A DNA stretch of 25,835 nucleotides from an uncultured Eubacteriales bacterium (lineage in GTDB: Bacteria; Bacillota; Clostridia; Oscillospirales; Acutalibacteraceae), in assembly GCA_934643185.1 (NCBI GenBank), contig CAKUBN010000030.1:1-25835 (forward strand). Reading direction: 5' to 3'. Positions 23,901 to 25,835 of this stretch are shown here, one piece after another; the stretch's first letter is position 1; every line of letters starts with the position of its first letter. Made by a program: the position numbers and the translations under genes. A model generated the notes under the pieces. That model was not told where the DNA came from and did no database searches. It saw only the letters and a list, made by a program, of their open reading frames with translations.

Positions 23901-24474
23901 CCGGCGCTTTGCCGCCGGGGGAGTAGAAGTCCACAATGCCGCCGCGGCGCGCAAACTGGCCCGTGCCGTCGATCTGGTCGGCGCGCACATAGCCGCAGCG
24001 TACCAGCGCCCGCACGATCTCCTCCACAGTGATCTCCTGCCCGGCAGAAAGCTGCACCGTGCGCTCCTTCAATTTTTTCGGCGGCAAAACATACTGCAAA
24101 GCCGCGTCGATCGTCGTCACAATGCAGGTGCACTGCCCGTTTTGCAGCAGCGTCAGCGCCTCAATGCGCTGGCGCTCGTATTCGTGCGAGCTGCCCTCCG
24201 TGTCGCGCAGACTGAAATCGCGCAGGGGGTAAAATACAGAGGGCACGCCCATCGCGTTCAGGTCCTCCAGCATACGCGTGGCTTCCGCCTCGTCGCCCGC
24301 AATAAACAGCGCTTTTTTCGGCATAGCAGAAAGCAGCGCGTGCAGAATATTTGCTTTGTGAATGGAAGCCACACCCGTCACGGCCACCGGCGTCTTGCGC
24401 TGCCGCACGGCATTTTCCACCGCGCGGTATTCCGGCACGCGCCCGAGCGCGTCATTCAAAAAATTCATACGCAT
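20977..24474 (-). CDS. mfd: Transcription-repair coupling factor Mfd
   Basis: Mfd removes RNA polymerase stalled at DNA damage and recruits UvrA. At 1165 residues it has full family length. The N-terminal third is the UvrB-like part (FYPLRDFSLRDTEGSS; FARRGGIVDFYSPGG). The RNA polymerase interaction domain begins near residue 488 (YSLAELTPGDYVVHATHGIGIFEG in pieces). The translocase has Walker A GDVGFGKTE (Lys651), the DEEQ box (746-749), LSATPIPRTL and the LHQLRGRVGRS motif. The C-terminal TRCF domain is present. The ATG at 24472-24474 has AAAGGA upstream; codon 3 is another ATG. It lies 26 bp after pth. Confidence 0.98.
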   Translation of the reverse strand: MRMNFLNDALGRVPEYRAVENAVRQRKTPVAVTGVASIHKANILHALLSAMPKKALFIAGDEAEATRMLEDLNAMGVPSVFYPLRDFSLRDTEGSSHEYERQRIEALTLLQNGQCTCIVTTIDAALQYVLPPKKLKERTVQLSAGQEITVEEIVRALVRCGYVRADQIDGTGQFARRGGIVDFYSPGGKAPVRVEFWGDEIDTISYFDAETQRRTDQITEVTISPAVEVVPDSVSILAKKLEAHAKTLRGKAAPAAKEVLLREADKLKNGLHIGCMDKYYTFVYETVATLFDYFDTDALLVFSEGSKLKERMRTTLWQWGEDVRGLLAEGVLCRGLDMYTETYEYALKRAEDTASVYMDAFARGSYDTPTKTLVNMTMRQLSVWGGSTQLLAEDLTAALHNRHACAVLAGTERAAMNVAADLKAAGLPAGYFESLSAITPGTVAVVAGTLSAGFEYPNAKFTLITHGRMSAGSQPRAKKKDKNSKAVYSLAELTPGDYVVHATHGIGIFEGIHKIDMQGITKDYIKLRYAKNDTLYVPVTQLDLVAKYIGPREDSGVKLHRLGGTEWQKSKARVRAAVKDIAKELIVLYAQRMKQKGFAFPEDNEWQHDFEAHFEYNETDDQLRCINEIKNDMEREVPMDRLLCGDVGFGKTEVALRAAFKCITAGKQCAILVPTTILAWQHYQTVLKRMEGFPVDVELLSRFRTPRQQDEILRKLRRGSIDLIVGTHRLVSKDVQFKDLGLVIIDEEQRFGVQQKERLKDVCKSADILTLSATPIPRTLNMALSGIRDMSVIEEAPHDRHPVQTYVMEYDPGVISDAIKKELRRGGQVYYLHNDVASIERVAAGIRERVPEARIGIGHGKMSEQELSEVWRRLMEHEIDVLVCTTIIETGVDVPNANTLIIDNADRMGLSQLHQLRGRVGRSTRRAYAYFTFTRGKVLSEISQKRLAAIREFTEFGSGFKIAMRDLEIRGAGNILGGEQHGHMESVGYDMYLKLLNEAVAMMKGEAPENPVEECTVDMQVQAHIPESYIDSTALRLDVYRRIADIKTYEDSSDVVDELIDRFGEPPESVYGLIDIALLRNRATQLGITEVKQQANALLLYKDKFDMERVKRLIQGMPNKVMLSAGSRPYISVALGGKAPLTVLEDVLKVLCGDEDAKAPKPAGK

Positions 24475-24500
24475 GGTAAGTTTTCCTTTCGGGGAGCCGC

Positions 24501-25103
24501 TCAGGAATTATAGCGGTTCATCGCCTTGTCCGGCGCGCCGGAGAGGATCAGCTCCACAGCGCTCGTTACATTTTCGGAAACGGCCTTAAGCGTCTTCATC
24601 TCGTCGCCTGTAAAGCGGGAGAGCACCCAGTCTGCAAGGTCCCAGCCCTCGGGTTTGCTGCCCACGCCGATCTTCACGCGCGGGAACTGGTCGCTGCCGC
24701 TCAAATAAATGATGTTCTTCATGCCGTTGTGGCCGCCCGCGCTGCCCTTTAAGCGGATGCGCGTGCGCCCCACGTCAAGCGAAATGTCGTCGAATAAGAT
24801 CAGTGTGCGCTCCGGCGGAATGTGGAAAAAGCTCATCGCCTCCGTCACGGACTGTCCGCTCAAATTCATAAAGGTGGAGGGCTTTAATAGCACGGCGCTC
24901 TGCCCCGCAATGGTGCCCTTGCCGTAAAGGCCCTTAAATTTCACGCGGCGCACCTCAATGTTAAAGTGCTCGGCGATGGCATCCAGCATCAGAAAGCCGG
25001 CGTTGTGGCGTGTCGCGTCATACTTCGGGCCCGGGTTGCCAAGGCCCACGATCAGCCAGTCCGCGCCGCCCGCAGATAAATCGTTTTTAGAAAAAAGCTT
25101 CAT
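24501..25103 (-). CDS. pth: Peptidyl-tRNA hydrolase
   Basis: Pth cleaves peptidyl-tRNA released from stalled ribosomes. The 200-residue protein has WLIVGLGNPGPKYDATRHNAGF, in which Asn23 and the catalytic His33 match Asn10 and His20 of E. coli; FDDISLDVGRTRIR holds the acid, and GSAGGHNGMKNI the tRNA-side loop. It has an N-terminal extension of about 14 residues (MKLFSKNDLSAGGA) compared with most homologues. The ATG follows AAAAGGAA. It is the first gene of a unit with mfd. Confidence 0.97.
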   Translation of the reverse strand: MKLFSKNDLSAGGADWLIVGLGNPGPKYDATRHNAGFLMLDAIAEHFNIEVRRVKFKGLYGKGTIAGQSAVLLKPSTFMNLSGQSVTEAMSFFHIPPERTLILFDDISLDVGRTRIRLKGSAGGHNGMKNIIYLSGSDQFPRVKIGVGSKPEGWDLADWVLSRFTGDEMKTLKAVSENVTSAVELILSGAPDKAMNRYNS

Positions 25104-25158
25104 GGAATGTTCCTTTTCAGTTTAAGTTGTGTCCGTCTTTTTTGAAGACGCCAAAAGG

Positions 25159-25217
25159 CACGCAAAAACCGCACAGCCGGGGGAGAGGGCTCCCTCACCG
25201 CTGCGCTTTTTTGCGTG
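25159..25217 (-). other. Long hairpin in the 5' leader of pth
   Basis: CACGCAAAAA (25159-25168) and TTTTTGCGTG (25208-25217) form a perfect 10-bp stem. The interior is GC-rich and holds a GGGAG/CTCCC hairpin. On the minus strand the stem is followed by CCTTTTGG. It lies between the predicted promoter and pth and could be an attenuator, or part of a dispersed repeat. The 439-base gap 25104-25542 otherwise holds only the two promoters and AT-rich sequence. Confidence 0.55.
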
Positions 25218-25258
25218 TGTCAAATTTTGCGGGCACGCCCGCTTTTCAAATATATTAT

Positions 25259-25287
25259 ATTATGCCACCCCAAAATGGGTTTTGCAA
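25259..25287 (-). promoter_or_regulatory. Probable promoter of pth-mfd
   Basis: On the minus strand TTGCAA (25282-25287) and CATAAT (25259-25264) are 17 bp apart. An overlapping TATAAT (25254-25259) lacks a well-placed -35. The leader to pth would be about 150 nt and contains the long hairpin. Confidence 0.5.
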
Positions 25288-25411
25288 GCCTATTTTGTCC
25301 GAAAACACGGGAAAACCCGCCTTAAAAATTCATTTTGCAGGGCGAAAATCTGTGTAAAAGAAAAATTCTGCGAAAAATTTCCGAAAACCGCCGATTTCTC
25401 GAAAAAAGGTA

Positions 25412-25440
25412 TGGAAATTCGCAAACTTATTTGGTATAAT
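25412..25440 (+). promoter_or_regulatory. Promoter of ppdK
   Basis: TGGAAA (25412-25417) and a perfect TATAAT (25435-25440) are 17 bp apart, with TG one base before the -10. The leader of about 95 nt shows no recognised riboswitch. Confidence 0.7.
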
Positions 25441-25542
25441 AGAGTGCGGCGAAACAGCAAGTAAGTTTTTTACGCCTTTTTCGCCGGAAAAATCAGTTAA
25501 TACTCGGTTTAACCGTGTAAATTTTCAAGGAGGTAGTTTCCA

Positions 25543-25835
25543 ATGAGCAAAAAGTATGTCTATTTGTTCACAGAAGGCAACGCGAGCATGCGCGAGCTTC
25601 TCGGCGGTAAGGGCGCAAACCTTGCTGAGATGACGAACCTCGGCCTGCCCGTTCCGCAGGGCTTCACCATTTCCACCGAAGCCTGCACCCAGTATTACGA
25701 AGACGGCCGCCGCATCAACGATGAGATCCAGGCTGAAATTATGGAGTACATTGAAAAGATGAAGAAGATCACCGGCAAGAAGTTCGGCGATCAGGAGAAC
25801 CCGCTTCTCGTTTCCGTCCGTTCCGGTGCACGCGC
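25543..25835 (+). CDS. ppdK: Pyruvate, phosphate dikinase (5' part, cut by window end)
   Basis: The first 97 codons are present. MSKKYVYLFTEGNASMREL and LLGGKGANLAEMTNLGLPVPQGFTI are the start of the ATP-grasp nucleotide-binding domain of pyruvate phosphate dikinase, and ENPLLVSVRSGA further on is the following conserved strand and arginine. The enzyme interconverts pyruvate, ATP and phosphate with PEP, AMP and pyrophosphate, and serves glycolysis or gluconeogenesis in anaerobes. The ATG follows AAGGAGGT. The full protein is normally about 870-880 residues; the rest lies outside the window. Confidence 0.97.
   Translation, partial: MSKKYVYLFTEGNASMRELLGGKGANLAEMTNLGLPVPQGFTISTEACTQYYEDGRRINDEIQAEIMEYIEKMKKITGKKFGDQENPLLVSVRSGAR

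Noticed and set aside
25441..25542. Riboswitch in the ppdK leader
   Set aside because: About 100 nt without a recognisable conserved core or a terminator-like hairpin.

Overview
The window looks like the chromosome of a GC-rich anaerobic Firmicute, probably a gut Clostridia member of the Oscillospiraceae/Ruminococcaceae kind. The reasons are strong Shine-Dalgarno sites (AGGAGG), a Na+-type V-ATPase operon in the ntp gene order, a pth-mfd-PrsA-like gene block, pyruvate phosphate dikinase, and a radical SAM peptide cluster of a type known from Clostridia. The taxonomic assignment is inference. No rRNA, tRNA, insertion sequence or prophage gene is seen.

Layout. (1) 1-1117: the trailer end of a type I-C-like CRISPR array (32-nt repeats, 33-36-nt spacers), running left to right with leader and cas genes outside the window. 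It is split by a 611-bp segment carrying a truncated DUF4160 gene and an intact DUF2442 gene. (2) 1158-10000, minus strand: a complete nine-gene V-type ATPase operon, transcribed as ntpF-I-K-E-C-G-A-B-D, with a recognisable promoter and a terminator. The proteolipid keeps the residues that bind Na+ in Enterococcus hirae NtpK. (3) 10186-14790, plus strand: a flavodoxin-like gene, a MATE exporter preceded by an operator-like inverted repeat, an alpha/beta hydrolase, and a three-gene unit (two small membrane proteins and a TetR regulator).

(4) 14791-18444: a compact candidate RiPP locus. A divergent HxlR-type regulator faces an operon that encodes a 44-residue cysteine peptide with two identical CGTACGAGDK units, a radical SAM/SPASM maturase, a nitroreductase, a second nitroreductase split by an in-frame TAG, and a flavin-reductase-like protein. 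This matches what is known as the ACGX-repeat peptide/radical SAM system, whose product and function are, to my knowledge, uncharacterised. It is the most interesting system in the window.

(5) 18451-25287, minus strand: housekeeping genes pth and mfd, then a PrsA/SurA-like lipoprotein with its own promoter and terminator, then an M20 amidohydrolase. (6) 25412-end, plus strand: a promoter and the first 97 codons of ppdK, cut by the window edge.

The genes fall into separate transcription units bounded by good hairpin terminators at nearly every junction, several of them bidirectional.
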